Shown here one piece after another: positions 32,005-40,784 of a stretch of DNA of 64,000 nt (its first letter is position 1; every line of letters begins with the position of its first letter). The notes under the pieces are model-generated. The model was not told where the DNA came from and ran no database searches. It saw only the letters and a program-made list of their open reading frames with translations. Location: the NCBI RefSeq assembly GCF_001717585.1, contig NZ_CP017042.1, forward strand, positions 1,387,001 to 1,451,000. Direction: 5' to 3'. Position numbers and translations under genes: made by a program. The stretch comes from Selenomonas sp. oral taxon 920 (GTDB taxonomy: Bacteria; Bacillota; Negativicutes; Selenomonadales; Selenomonadaceae).

Positions 32005-32232
32005 TAGATACACACGCTCTTTTCCCTGCCCTTTGTATGCATAGACATGAATCGACAGCCCCGCAATGGATTCCGCTAGAATGCGGACACAGACATAGAC
32101 TGCCGTCGTCTGCATTGCCGTCCGCTCGTTGACTGCCTTGCCCGCCGCAGTCTGCCCAAACAAAAAGGACAAGCCGCCGAGATGATTCATAGGCTTGTCC
32201 CGTGAACGAAAGAGTTTGCTGAATAGGTTCAT
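32005..32232 (-). pseudogene. Phage portal protein, N-terminal fragment 1
   Basis: Starting at an ATG with GGAGG upstream the frame reads MNLFSKLFRSRDKP, GGLSFLFGQTAAGKAVNERTAM, QTTAVYVCVRILAESIAGL and VYAYKGQGKER: the first 70-75 residues of an HK97-type portal protein. It then breaks into unrelated sequence. The matching terminase tail lies at 33.0-33.4 kb on the same strand, with a toxin-antitoxin-like pair in between. A second, more decayed copy is at 47.9-48.0 kb. Confidence 0.8.
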
Positions 32233-32291
32233 GGAAACCTCCATTTCATATTTGTATTTTTTGACCACTGTGATGTTTTAATCCCCATGTC

Positions 32292-32352
32292 TTGCACAAT
32301 ATCCGAATTTGATTTATACTAAGCCTATCAAGTGTGGGAAATCCCACTTTCA
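32292..32352 (+). promoter_or_regulatory. Promoter and palindromic operator of the toxin-antitoxin-like pair
   Basis: TTGCAC (32,292-32,297), 17 bp, TATACT (32,315-32,320). Just downstream lies GTGGGA-AA-TCCCAC (about 32,334-32,347), a dyad well placed for autorepression by the first gene product. Confidence 0.75.
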
Positions 32353-32368
32353 TGAACGGAGGTAAATG

Positions 32369-32614
32369 ATGCAAGCTGTAATCAAAGGTCGCTATCAAGC
32401 TCATTTGGATTCAAAGAAGCGTCTGACATTGCGTGGTGCAAAATATGATTATTATGAAGTCCAGGAATATGATAACGGCATCATTCTCTTAGAGCCGCGC
32501 GAGTTGATACGTCCGGCAGAAGTATCAAAGCGTACTCTGCAGATGATGGATGAATCGATTCGCAATCTGAATGCAGGAAAAGTTTCTGCACCGATTGACC
32601 TCTCCGGATTCTGA
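32369..32614 (+). CDS. Small antitoxin-like protein, 81 aa
   Basis: An 81-residue protein (MQAVIKGRYQAHLDSKKRLTLRGAKYDYYEVQEYDNGIILLEP...). A beta-rich N-terminal half followed by an acidic helical tail is the usual layout of type II antitoxins, and the N-terminal half resembles the AbrB/Phd-like swapped-hairpin kind. GGAGG lies 6 nt before this ATG; an ATG 3 nt earlier is also possible. It is 2 bp from the RelE-like gene and behind a promoter with a dyad operator. Confidence 0.65.
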   Translation: MQAVIKGRYQAHLDSKKRLTLRGAKYDYYEVQEYDNGIILLEPRELIRPAEVSKRTLQMMDESIRNLNAGKVSAPIDLSGF

Positions 32615-32616
32615 AT

Positions 32617-32997
32617 ATGGATTTTTCGATTCATATGGGTATTCCTGAAATGCTTGAACTGTGGATGCGTCTGCACAAAGAGAACATGGATGGAAGTATT
32701 TCAAAAGCAGATGCCAACCTCTATAAAAAATGGGGCAAAGCCTTAAAACTTCTTTCTGGCAATCCGTTCTATCCGAGTCTCCATACACATGAAATCCCAG
32801 ATTTAACCAGACGATACGGACGAAAGGTCTGGCAGTCTTATTTGGAGAATCGAACCAGTCGCGCTATGCGAATGTACTGGGTGTATGGACCTGAACAGAA
32901 AGATATTACCATCATCGGATTGGAGCCCCATCCGGAGGATAAGAAAAACGGAGCATATGACAAGATTACGCTATCAAAACCGGAACCGCTCGAATAA
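32617..32997 (+). CDS. RelE/HigB-like toxin candidate, 126 aa
   Basis: A 126-residue basic protein. The pattern FYPSLHTHEI, RRYGRKVWQSYLENRTSRAMRMYWVYGPEQKDITIIGLEPHPE fits the RelE/ParE superfamily (the R...YW...I..L.PH strand-helix pattern of ribosome-dependent mRNA interferases). The assignment is from pattern and from pairing with the small upstream gene. It lies in the opposite direction to the phage terminase and portal fragments on its two sides. Confidence 0.65.
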   Translation: MDFSIHMGIPEMLELWMRLHKENMDGSISKADANLYKKWGKALKLLSGNPFYPSLHTHEIPDLTRRYGRKVWQSYLENRTSRAMRMYWVYGPEQKDITIIGLEPHPEDKKNGAYDKITLSKPEPLE

Positions 32998-33005
32998 ACA
33001 CTAAT

Positions 33006-33423
33006 TCACAGCAACAAAATTCCTCGCTCATCATAGACACATGCGGAGGTATCATTCCCACACCGAATCGCACGGTCAAGCGCCATGATAAGCACGATCA
33101 CGCCGTCGATCTTCTCGGTGGACTTCTCCTTATCTGCCTTGATGTTCCCGGCAGGGTCGGTGCGAATGAAGATGTTGTCTGCCATCCAGCGCATGACGGG
33201 ATGCCCGCCGTGCGCTATTTTCTTTTCCAGCGTCAGCTTCATCAGCTCCTTGGTCGGCGGACTCATACCCTTGAAGCCCTGCCAGAACGGGACAACCGTG
33301 AAGCCTATCCTTTCGAGATTTTGCACCATCTGCACTGCGCCCCAGCGGTCAAAGGCAATCTCGCGGATGTTGTACTTCTCACCCAGTTTCTCGATGAACG
33401 TCTCGATAAATCCACTGTAAATC
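33006..33423 (-). pseudogene. Terminase large subunit, C-terminal fragment 1 (fused to comM fragment)
   Basis: The frame [25 protein letters not shown] to the native-looking C terminus [11 protein letters not shown] reproduces the last part of the phage TerL that starts this window (about 95% alike over the shared stretch by eye). Upstream it is joined in frame to a comM fragment at the residues EITKIYS. It is not functional. Confidence 0.9.
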
Positions 33424-33780
33424 TTCGTGATCTCGATGGCTTCTTCTTTCGTCAACTCCGGCAAAATTGAAGGCATCCGACGTGCCAGCATCGTCTTGCC
33501 CGAGCCGGGCACACTGACCATGAGGACATTATGCCCTCCCGCCGCTGCAATCTCAAGTGCACGCTTCGCTTGATACTGCCCCTGCACATCCGCAAAGACA
33601 TCGGTAAAGGCTGCATCCTTTTTCTGCTCTGCTGTGTGTGACTCAGAGGGTGTCAGTGCCTTCCACATTTGACTGTGCAGCGTAAACTCGGTCAGCCCAT
33701 GTTCCCGCGCCGTATTCGCCATCGGGAAAATGCCGCTGATCGGACACCAGTCCCCATCGAGGAAAAGCTCCACTGAGAAT
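33424..33780 (-). pseudogene. comM copy 2, middle fragment
   Basis: Reads [32 protein letters not shown], then [22 protein letters not shown], Walker A SVPGSGKT and [11 protein letters not shown], i.e. residues about 105-253 of ComM with an internal deletion of about 20 residues. The left edge meets the terminase fragment and the right edge meets the end of the ABC permease gene. The N-terminal piece of the same copy is at 36.9-37.0 kb. Confidence 0.85.
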
Positions 33781-34893
33781 CTACAATACTGATCGCTTGA
33801 ATTTCCGCACGGCGGTGCCGAAGAATACGAAAGTGAAGAGCGCGAGAAAGGCACTCTGCTGATAGAGCGCCGCGATGCCGCCGCCCTTTAGGAAGATCAT
33901 GCGCAGAATCTCGATGTAGTGTGTCATGGGGATAGCGAGGCTGAGGTACTGAAAGAATGTGGGCATCGCCTCGCGCGGGAACATGAAGCCCGAGAGGAGG
34001 ATGCCCGGCAGGAGCGTTGCAATGCTCATGAGTCCCGCCTGCAGCTGGTTCTGCGCGAGCGATGCGATCATGAGCCCCATCGTGAGCGAGGCGAGAAGGA
34101 AGAGTGTCGTGAGTGCATAGAGGAGCAGGATACTCCCGCGCAGGGGCACATCAAAGATGGCGAGCGCGACGAGGATGCAGATCGTCGTCTGGATGTAGCC
34201 GAGCATGATGTAGGGCAGAATCTTGCCGACAAGCAGTTCCCATATATGCAGCGGCGTTACGAGGAGCTGCTCAAGCGTGCCCGCCTCGCGTTCGCGCACG
34301 ATGGACATGGAGACCATGAGCACCATGGTGATCGTGAGGATGATGCCCATGAGTGCGGGCAGCATGTAGTAGGCGGTGACGGCATCGGGGTTGTACCACG
34401 CGCGGATGCGCACGTCGTAGGCAGGCGCAGCCACGGGCGCCCCGCGCACAGCGACGGGCTGCACCCGCATGCCAAGCCCCGTCAGGGCGGCGATGGCAGA
34501 GGTCGAGGCGATGGAGTCCGAGGCGTCGACAATCGCCTGAATCGGCACGGTGTGCCCCGCGTTTGCCTCCCGTACAAGATCGGGCGGAAAGACAATGCCG
34601 ATCTTTGCATCGCCGCGCTCGATCCGCTCGTTCAGCTCATCGTAGCTCCACGCGATGCAGCGCAGGTCAAAATAGCCGCTTGCCGTCATTGCCGCGAGGA
34701 AATTGCGGCTCTCCTCGCTCCGCGACTGATCGAATACGACCGTGGACTGGTGCCGCACGTCCGTGCGGATGGCAAAGCCGAACACGATGAGATAGATGAC
34801 CGGCAGGAGAAAGGTCACGCCGACGGTCATGGGGTCACGCCGCATCTGAATGAGCTCCTTGACGAGAAGCGCCAGAATCCGCAAGCCGCTCAC
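33781..34893 (-). CDS. ABC-2 type permease (YhhJ/YbhR-like)
   Basis: A 370-residue membrane protein: one N-terminal membrane segment ([19 protein letters not shown]), a large extracytoplasmic domain, then five C-terminal segments ([85 protein letters not shown]). The signature [14 protein letters not shown] is typical of ABC-2 exporters. The GTG start overlaps the ATPase stop by 4 bp. Its stop codon lies at the very junction with the comM fragment. Confidence 0.85.
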   Translation of the reverse strand: MSGLRILALLVKELIQMRRDPMTVGVTFLLPVIYLIVFGFAIRTDVRHQSTVVFDQSRSEESRNFLAAMTASGYFDLRCIAWSYDELNERIERGDAKIGIVFPPDLVREANAGHTVPIQAIVDASDSIASTSAIAALTGLGMRVQPVAVRGAPVAAPAYDVRIRAWYNPDAVTAYYMLPALMGIILTITMVLMVSMSIVREREAGTLEQLLVTPLHIWELLVGKILPYIMLGYIQTTICILVALAIFDVPLRGSILLLYALTTLFLLASLTMGLMIASLAQNQLQAGLMSIATLLPGILLSGFMFPREAMPTFFQYLSLAIPMTHYIEILRMIFLKGGGIAALYQQSAFLALFTFVFFGTAVRKFKRSVL

Positions 34894-35810
34894 CCCCTCT
34901 GCCGCCGATCGTAGTAGATAAAGACATCCTCCATCGTCAGCGCGGACGCCTGTGCTCCCAGCGCCGAGGGCAGCGTCACATCCCGCGAGACAAGCGCACG
35001 CACCTGCCGTCCGAACACATAGACCTCGTCATAGGGCACGCCTGCCGCCCGCAGCGCCGCCGTCCCCGCCTCCGCACTCTCCTGCGGCAGGACGTAGAGA
35101 CGCGCAGGCAGTTCCTCCTTCAGCGCCGTCGGCGAGCCGGAGGCGATCTTCCTGCCCTGCTGCAGAAAGGCAATCGCATCGCAGTGCTCCGCCTCATCCA
35201 TGAAATGCGTTGTGACGAAGATCGTCGTCCGCTCCGTGCCCGCCATCTCCGAGAGCAGATTCCAAAAGAGCCGCCGCGACGTGGGGTCAACGGCAGACGT
35301 CGGCTCGTCGAGCACGAGGAGCGCAGGACGGTGGAGAATCGCGCAGCCGAGCGCGAGCCGCTGTTTCTGCCCGCCCGAAAGACCACCCGCGAGCACATCC
35401 GCTTTCTCCGTGAGCTGCATGCGCACGAGCACTTCCTCCGTGCGCGTACGCCGCTCCGTGCGCGTGAGGCCGTAGAGTCCGCCGTAGAACATCATATTCT
35501 CGCGCACCGTCATATTCGTGTAGAGGCTGAACCGTTGGGACATATAGCCGAGCGACTGACGCACACGCTTCGGATGCACCGCCGTGTCACAGCCGAGCAC
35601 GAACGCTGTGCCGCTTGTCGGCGGGAGGATGCCGCAGATCATGCGGATCGCCGTGGACTTTCCCGAGCCGTTCGATCCGATGAATCCGTAGATCGCGCCG
35701 CGCGGCACGGAGAGGTTCAGATGATCGACGGCGGTGTAGCTGCCAAAGACACGCGTGAGCTCATGCGTTACGATCACAGGCATATCGCCCGTATGCGCCT
35801 CACGTTCCAT
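34890..35810 (-). CDS. ABC transporter ATP-binding protein
   Basis: A 306-residue ABC ATPase with Walker A GSNGSGKS at 45-52, signature LSGGQKQR at 144-151, Walker B LLVLDEPTSAVDP at 164-176 and the H-loop FVTTH. It is the motor of the exporter encoded here (fusion protein, ATPase, permease). Overlaps the HlyD gene by 11 bp and the permease gene by 4 bp. High GC matches core genes and contrasts with the broken surroundings. Confidence 0.9.
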   Translation of the reverse strand: MEREAHTGDMPVIVTHELTRVFGSYTAVDHLNLSVPRGAIYGFIGSNGSGKSTAIRMICGILPPTSGTAFVLGCDTAVHPKRVRQSLGYMSQRFSLYTNMTVRENMMFYGGLYGLTRTERRTRTEEVLVRMQLTEKADVLAGGLSGGQKQRLALGCAILHRPALLVLDEPTSAVDPTSRRLFWNLLSEMAGTERTTIFVTTHFMDEAEHCDAIAFLQQGRKIASGSPTALKEELPARLYVLPQESAEAGTAALRAAGVPYDEVYVFGRQVRALVSRDVTLPSALGAQASALTMEDVFIYYDRRQRG

Positions 35811-36792
35811 GATGCGCCCCCAGCTCTACATCCGCAGGCATGCCGGGCTTTAGAATGCCCATGGTATTATCCACCGCGACCTTTACGCCAAAGACGAGGT
35901 TCGCCCGCTCATTCTTCGTGATGCTCTGGCGCAGCGTGAACTCTGCCGCGTCGCTGATCTCCGCAATAATGCCGTGCAGCGGCTCCGCCTGCCCATCGAT
36001 GTAGACGCGTGCCGGATCGCCGAGATGAATGCCCCCGAGCATATCGGTCGTCACATAGATCTTGATCCAGATATCCGCAGGGTCGATGAGGGTTGCAACG
36101 GATGCTCCTGTACGGACAAACTCGCCTGCCTCATAGTTCTTCGTCAAGATAATACCATTACGCGGTATGCGTATGGTGAGGTCATCGATCACAGAGTCAT
36201 CCATCGCGAGGATTGCCTGCTGCCGCCGCACATCCTCCTCTGCCATCCGGATATCCTCGGGGCGGCTGCCGTTCTCCAGCAGCCGCTGCTCCTCCTCGCG
36301 TGCGTGCAGATTGGCATCCGCCGTGTCACGCGCCTCACGCAGGGCGTCAAACGCCTGCTGTGCAATGGCGCCCTCTGCGAGGAGCTCCGTACCGCGTGCA
36401 TAGTCGGCGCTCGCACGCTCCGCAGCGGCATGTGCCCCGCGGGTGCGCTCTGTGGCCGCACGGATGTCCTCTGCGCGGCTGCCGCTCTGCGTGCGCGCGA
36501 GATTCGTCTGGGCATGGGCAAGGGCCGCCTCATCGCGCAGGCGCGCCGCCGTGAGATCACGCCGTCCGATGCGTGCCGCCACGTCGCCCGCCCGCACCGC
36601 CATCCCCTCGTGCACGAGGATCTCGTCGATGTAGCCACTCTCCTTTGCGCTGACCTCGACGCGCGTCGCCTCCACCGTTCCCGTGAGGAGCTGTGCGCGT
36701 CCCTCCTGCTCCACATACGCGCGATAGGCGAACACCGCGAGCAGGACGAGCGCAAGGAGCAGAAGAATCAAGCGCAGGGGCTTCATATACAT
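35800..36792 (-). CDS. HlyD-family membrane fusion protein
   Basis: A 330-residue periplasmic adaptor with one N-terminal membrane anchor (LRLILLLLALVLLAVFAYRAY), a barrel-sandwich segment (VEVSAKESGYIDEILVHEGMAVRAGDVAARIG), a long alanine- and arginine-rich coiled-coil hairpin and a beta-barrel end. It links the ABC exporter to an outer-membrane channel, as in YbhG/YhiI systems for drugs or cationic compounds. GGGGGG lies 6 nt before the ATG at 36792. First gene of the exporter operon. Confidence 0.9.
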   Translation of the reverse strand: MYMKPLRLILLLLALVLLAVFAYRAYVEQEGRAQLLTGTVEATRVEVSAKESGYIDEILVHEGMAVRAGDVAARIGRRDLTAARLRDEAALAHAQTNLARTQSGSRAEDIRAATERTRGAHAAAERASADYARGTELLAEGAIAQQAFDALREARDTADANLHAREEEQRLLENGSRPEDIRMAEEDVRRQQAILAMDDSVIDDLTIRIPRNGIILTKNYEAGEFVRTGASVATLIDPADIWIKIYVTTDMLGGIHLGDPARVYIDGQAEPLHGIIAEISDAAEFTLRQSITKNERANLVFGVKVAVDNTMGILKPGMPADVELGAHHGT

Positions 36793-36877
36793 ATAATCCC
36801 CCCTTTTCATTTGGAATCAACAGATGCTCATAGTATATGGAACGTTAAAGACATGACAGTTTCTCCAAGGGTGGAAT

Positions 36878-36983
36878 CCCCCACAAATTCAAACCCCAGC
36901 AGCCCGGGCGACACATCCACCTCAACGTCGATCATCCGACCGTCTATCCCGAGGGTCGTCGCAGCATAGATCCTTGCAAACAA
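36878..36983 (-). pseudogene. comM copy 2, N-terminal fragment
   Basis: From a TTG with a GGGAGGGGAAG site the frame reads [23 protein letters not shown] and SPGLLGFEFVG, the first 35 residues of ComM, then diverges. The upstream flank (TTTCAAATATAAGAAAATTA and the GAGATTCCA hairpin) is also shared with the comM copy at 23.6-24.7 kb, so the duplication includes the promoter region. Confidence 0.85.
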
Positions 36984-37059
36984 CGGTCTTCCCCTCCCAT
37001 GTTTCAAATATAAGAAAATTATAACACAGAACGAAGGGGATTGCCTAATGATTCTTTGC

Positions 37060-37106
37060 AAAGAAAAAGAGATTCCAAACGCCGAATTGACGAATGGAAT
37101 CTCTCT
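37060..37106 (-). terminator. Terminator upstream of comM copy 2
   Basis: GAGATTCCA/TGGAATCTC stem with TTTTTCTT after it on the minus strand; same stem as at 24,748-24,785 with a different loop. Confidence 0.6.
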
Positions 37107-37195
37107 GGTATGAAATTTTTGGGGAAAATCACTCCTTAGACAGCAATACAGCTTATAAGCGTATTCTTTACAAAATATATTCTGTAAGTTATGAT

Positions 37196-37365
37196 TTAAG
37201 AAATCGCTGATAAAATGAAGTCCGTCAGGTTGGCGTAGATTTTTTTGTCCGAACAAGGAGGCAAACCGGACGCATAGCCAAAGCTATGTGGAGGATTTGC
37301 CGACACAGTGCGGGCAAAAAAGATGCGTCAAGATGGCGCTGCTGAATTTATCAGTGCTTCCTTAA
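37196..37365. repeat. MITE-like element, about 170 bp
   Basis: Begins TTAAGAAATCGCTGATAAAA and ends with the complement TTTATCAGTGCTTCCTTAA, so the tips form about 18-bp imperfect inverted repeats. It has no coding capacity; inside lies GTCCG/CGGAC and a T-run. Size and ends suggest a non-autonomous mobile element. It fills most of the gap between comM copy 2 and the nitroreductase gene. Confidence 0.5.
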
Positions 37366-37432
37366 TCATCAGCAAAGTACAAATGCAACGGAGAAAAATA
37401 AACGAGGCTGTTTCTAAAGGAAGGTGCAGATC

Positions 37433-38014
37433 ATGAAGATAGACTTACACAAACTATACACCGGCTGCCGCTCTTATCGACGCTTTAGGCAAGAATCTAT
37501 CCCACAGGAAGTTTTGCAAGAAATTGCAGACACTGCTCGTATGCGCTCATGCGCCTTGAATGGTCAGGTGTTGAGATATCTGGTGATTAGTTCTCCTGAT
37601 ATCGTAAAGAAACTGCAGTCCTGCTTTCGTTGGGCTGCGAAACTCCCGAAGGAAATTGGTACTCCAACAGAAACACAGCAGCCCACAGCCTACATCGTTG
37701 TGTTAAAACCGGGAAAAACCCATCCTTTCACTGATATTGATGCAGGCATTGCCCTTGACGCTATGGCTATCACAGCTTGGTCGCATGGCATTGGAAGTTG
37801 TATTCTGGGATCGATAAACAGGAAATTTTTGAGTGAAGCCGTAAAAATCCCCGCAGGTTTTGATGTATGTATGGTCTTGGCTCTTGGTTATCCCGATCAC
37901 AAGAGTACCATTGTGGAAGCAGGGACAGAGGATACTCTCGACTACTATGTAGACGAAAGCAGAGATTACTATGTACCCAAAAAATCCGCAGCAGATATAA
38001 TCACCTATCTCTGA
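37433..38014 (+). CDS. Nitroreductase-family protein
   Basis: A 193-residue FMN-binding nitroreductase-like protein: CRSYRRFRQESIPQEVLQEIADTARMRSCALNGQVLRY at the start (R/S contacts to FMN) and GIALDAMAITAWSHGIGSCILGSI later, with a short GYPD motif. It probably uses NAD(P)H to reduce a quinone or nitro compound; the substrate is unknown. The ATG at 37433 with AAAGGAAGG is preferred over a GTG at 37424. Confidence 0.85.
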   Translation: MKIDLHKLYTGCRSYRRFRQESIPQEVLQEIADTARMRSCALNGQVLRYLVISSPDIVKKLQSCFRWAAKLPKEIGTPTETQQPTAYIVVLKPGKTHPFTDIDAGIALDAMAITAWSHGIGSCILGSINRKFLSEAVKIPAGFDVCMVLALGYPDHKSTIVEAGTEDTLDYYVDESRDYYVPKKSAADIITYL

Positions 38015-38041
38015 TCGTTGCAAGAAAAAGAGCGATTGCAA

Positions 38042-38143
38042 ATGCCAAAAAGGACATACGAGAAAACTCCAAGCCTTGGATATCTACAGTCCTTCCCATG
38101 GACAGCAGAAATTCAAGGAACTGTTTCCTTGTCGGAGGATTGA
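38042..38143 (+). CDS. Short reading frame before the 214-aa membrane-anchored protein
   Basis: 33 residues (MPKRTYEKTPSLGYLQSFPW...), 3 bp before the next gene, with no clear ribosome binding site. It could be the tail of a lost toxin gene next to its immunity gene, or be meaningless. Low confidence. Confidence 0.25.
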   Translation: MPKRTYEKTPSLGYLQSFPWTAEIQGTVSLSED

Positions 38144-38146
38144 CCT

Positions 38147-38791
38147 ATGGTGATAGATCGTATCAAAAAGATAGTTCTCCGCGGAGGCAAGCTGTGCGGC
38201 ACTTTATTAAGTGTATGGATCCTTTATCAGATTCTATTCGGATTTAAATATTGGCTGGTCACATGGTTCGATCCACCATATGCACCATTTAGTTCCGGAA
38301 AATATTATGTGGAGGTTTTTCATAGAGGGCAAATACTCGTTCATTGCAATGAATATAATGACCTGGCACTATGGGACATGCATTTGGAGGGATGGACAAG
38401 GTATGGCGGACACTATGAAGTCCTTGACAAAGAAGTATACACATGGGAAAAGGATATGGGGTTGTTCTATCAGGAGAATAAGTTTTATGTGTATGGAAGC
38501 GTGGGGTTCTATATCATCCAATCCGAGCCGTTTCATGTTACGCTCCTGATTAATCCGAAGGTCGATCTAACCTCTCCGGACTACAAATATTTATCAAAAG
38601 CATTGGCAAAATATACTGCAGAACAATTAACCATTCTTCACAGTACAGCAGACCTAGAGCAGAGAGATCAACTCTTTTATGAACAACTGTCAACACCTCC
38701 CATAATACAGCCCGAATTTTTTTATACTATGCCGCTAAAAAGAGATGGCACAATTGATTATCGAAAAATGCTGCTATATCCTTTCAGCTAA
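38147..38791 (+). CDS. Membrane-anchored protein of unknown function, 214 aa
   Basis: One N-terminal membrane segment (LCGTLLSVWILYQILFGFKYWLV) followed by a soluble, Tyr/Trp-rich body (SGKYYVEVFHRGQILVH; LEGWTRYGGHYEVLD; FYVYGSVGFYIIQSEPFHVTLL). No family is recognised. GGAGG lies 8 nt before the ATG. Low GC, and it lies directly upstream of the haemagglutinin/toxin relic, so an orphan immunity protein is one possibility. Confidence 0.6.
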   Translation: MVIDRIKKIVLRGGKLCGTLLSVWILYQILFGFKYWLVTWFDPPYAPFSSGKYYVEVFHRGQILVHCNEYNDLALWDMHLEGWTRYGGHYEVLDKEVYTWEKDMGLFYQENKFYVYGSVGFYIIQSEPFHVTLLINPKVDLTSPDYKYLSKALAKYTAEQLTILHSTADLEQRDQLFYEQLSTPPIIQPEFFYTMPLKRDGTIDYRKMLLYPFS

Positions 38792-39543
38792 ACCTCAACA
38801 GATCAAACAAAAGTGTTCAAAAGCACATATCTCATCGAGTGCAATCCTCGCGGACAAAGATGCGACCATCACGGCGAAGGAGACACATCTTGACGGCAAA
38901 GACAACGTCTACCGCGAGAGCATCACACAGGAAAGCAAAACGACAGGGCTTACCGTCACTTCAGCCACGGACTCCTTGATCTTGGGCAGTCGCTCTCTGC
39001 CCCACTGAGCCGCATCGGCGAGGTGCAGGACGACCGACTCAAAGCTGCTTACGCCTACCAAACGGGGCGGATGATTCACGACGCGTTCAAGAAGGAGAAC
39101 CTGCTCACAAACGCGACATTCTCGCTCAATATCAGCTTTTGGTGCGAGCAAATCCTACAGCCGCATGGAGAATACGACCCACGAATACGCAGGAAGCCGT
39201 ATCGCGTCGGGTGGAAACACCAATGTCACCGCAGAAGAGCGTGATCTGACCGTCAAGGGCTCAACTATTACAGGACGTGATGTATCTCTTACGGCAAAGG
39301 GCAAAGACTTCACCTCATTAGATATAGAGAAAGAAATCGATAGAGACAGAACAGATAAAGAAGGAAAGAAAAAAATAGGCATGCTTCGAGATGGTAGAAA
39401 AGTGAATGTACGAGAGGAATGCACTAGTCAACAAAAACTGGACACAAAAACCTAAAAATTAGTCATTAGAATTGAGATACTGTACATATTCATCGAAGAT
39501 GTGATACACAGAATATCCATGACCTCCATTCAAAGGACACGTA

Positions 39544-40413
39544 TCAAGGAGCCGCACCTTCGTGCTTTGGCGCGAACTGCTCCCGATACTGCTTCGGCGT
39601 AAGGTATCCAAGGGCATATGCAGGGCGCTCCGCGTTGAAGAAGCGAATGTAGTCGGATACCTGAGCGGGGACATTCTCCGGCGAAGTAATATGGAAATCT
39701 GTAAAGAGTTCGGCCTTGATCCAACCATTAATCGCCTCCATCGCGGCATTGTCTGTCGGTGTGCCGGCTCTGGACATTGACCTGACAATGTTGTACATGG
39801 GCAGGAGTTCGTTGTAGCTCTTGGATGCGTAAACAGAGCCTTGATCGCTGTGCAGGATGAGCTTCTGATTCGGATACTGCTTCTTGAACGCAAGCACGTC
39901 CTGCAAGCCGTCGAGGTAGGTCATGCGATCGCCGCGCTTGGATGAGAGCGCGTGGGCAATGAGCTCGTCATTCCACAAATCCATATATAGTGTGAGCTCG
40001 TAGTATGTGCGCTCCACATAAAAAGCGGTCATATCACTCACCACACATTCCATGGGGCCGGTGATGTTGATTCCTGCAAGCAACAAGTTCGGATAGGTTC
40101 TGGACGGATCGCCCTCCTTCTTGTAGCTGTAATGTTTGCAAAGGCTCTTGATCCCTGCGATCTTACAGCATTTATGGGCATAGGGATCGGAAAATACGAT
40201 TCCTTTGTCCAATCGGATCTTGGCATTCAGCCAGCGGTAGCCATGGGAGGGAAAGCGCCCATGGTATTCCTGAAACAATCCGATGCTCTGCACAAGCCGT
40301 TTCTTCTGTTCGGGTGGATGTTCCACGCTCTTCTTCCAGTTGTAGAAGCTGCTGCGTGGGATTCCGGTCTTTGTACAGAGCAGCCGGATGGGGAACTGTC
40401 CGGAAAGCTCCAT
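39544..40413 (-). CDS. IS3-family OrfB transposase (DDE), copy 3
   Basis: Same 289-aa DDE transposase as in copies 1 and 2; intact. Confidence 0.95.
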   Translation of the reverse strand: MELSGQFPIRLLCTKTGIPRSSFYNWKKSVEHPPEQKKRLVQSIGLFQEYHGRFPSHGYRWLNAKIRLDKGIVFSDPYAHKCCKIAGIKSLCKHYSYKKEGDPSRTYPNLLLAGINITGPMECVVSDMTAFYVERTYYELTLYMDLWNDELIAHALSSKRGDRMTYLDGLQDVLAFKKQYPNQKLILHSDQGSVYASKSYNELLPMYNIVRSMSRAGTPTDNAAMEAINGWIKAELFTDFHITSPENVPAQVSDYIRFFNAERPAYALGYLTPKQYREQFAPKHEGAAP

Positions 40414-40415
40414 GA

Positions 40416-40784
40416 CTACTTGGTATTCTTCCTGCCGATAGGAATGAACGTCTTTTCCGCACCAACTCCTTCCACCAGATAACCTTTTTTTAAGCGTGCC
40501 TCTGTGATCCTTGCCATAACGAGGGCGTCGATGAGTTCTTCTTTCGTCATGGACTGGAGATCTTCCAGGCCGGTGGGAACTGGTATGGATTTGGTCTTGG
40601 CAAGACCCAAGCAGCTGCGCACACCCCTTTTCGGCGGGAGCTGGTTGGCATCCCGGTAGTGGCGCATGTAATCCCGTGCGGTCTGCTCGCTGATCCCATA
40701 TTCTTCTGCTGCTTCATATCTCGTAAGCTCGCCGTCGTAGATCCGACGGCCTATGTCCAAACGTTGCTCCTTGGTGTACTTCAC
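40416..40784 (-). CDS. IS3-family OrfA (HTH), copy 3
   Basis: Same 122-aa OrfA from a GTG start; slippery A7 run at 40,485-40,491 (T7 on the plus strand). Confidence 0.9.
   Translation of the reverse strand: MKYTKEQRLDIGRRIYDGELTRYEAAEEYGISEQTARDYMRHYRDANQLPPKRGVRSCLGLAKTKSIPVPTGLEDLQSMTKEELIDALVMARITEARLKKGYLVEGVGAEKTFIPIGRKNTK

Noticed and set aside
34000-36700. Long plus-strand frames opposite the ABC exporter genes
   Set aside because: Antisense shadows caused by high GC and codon bias; the minus-strand genes have full domain signatures.
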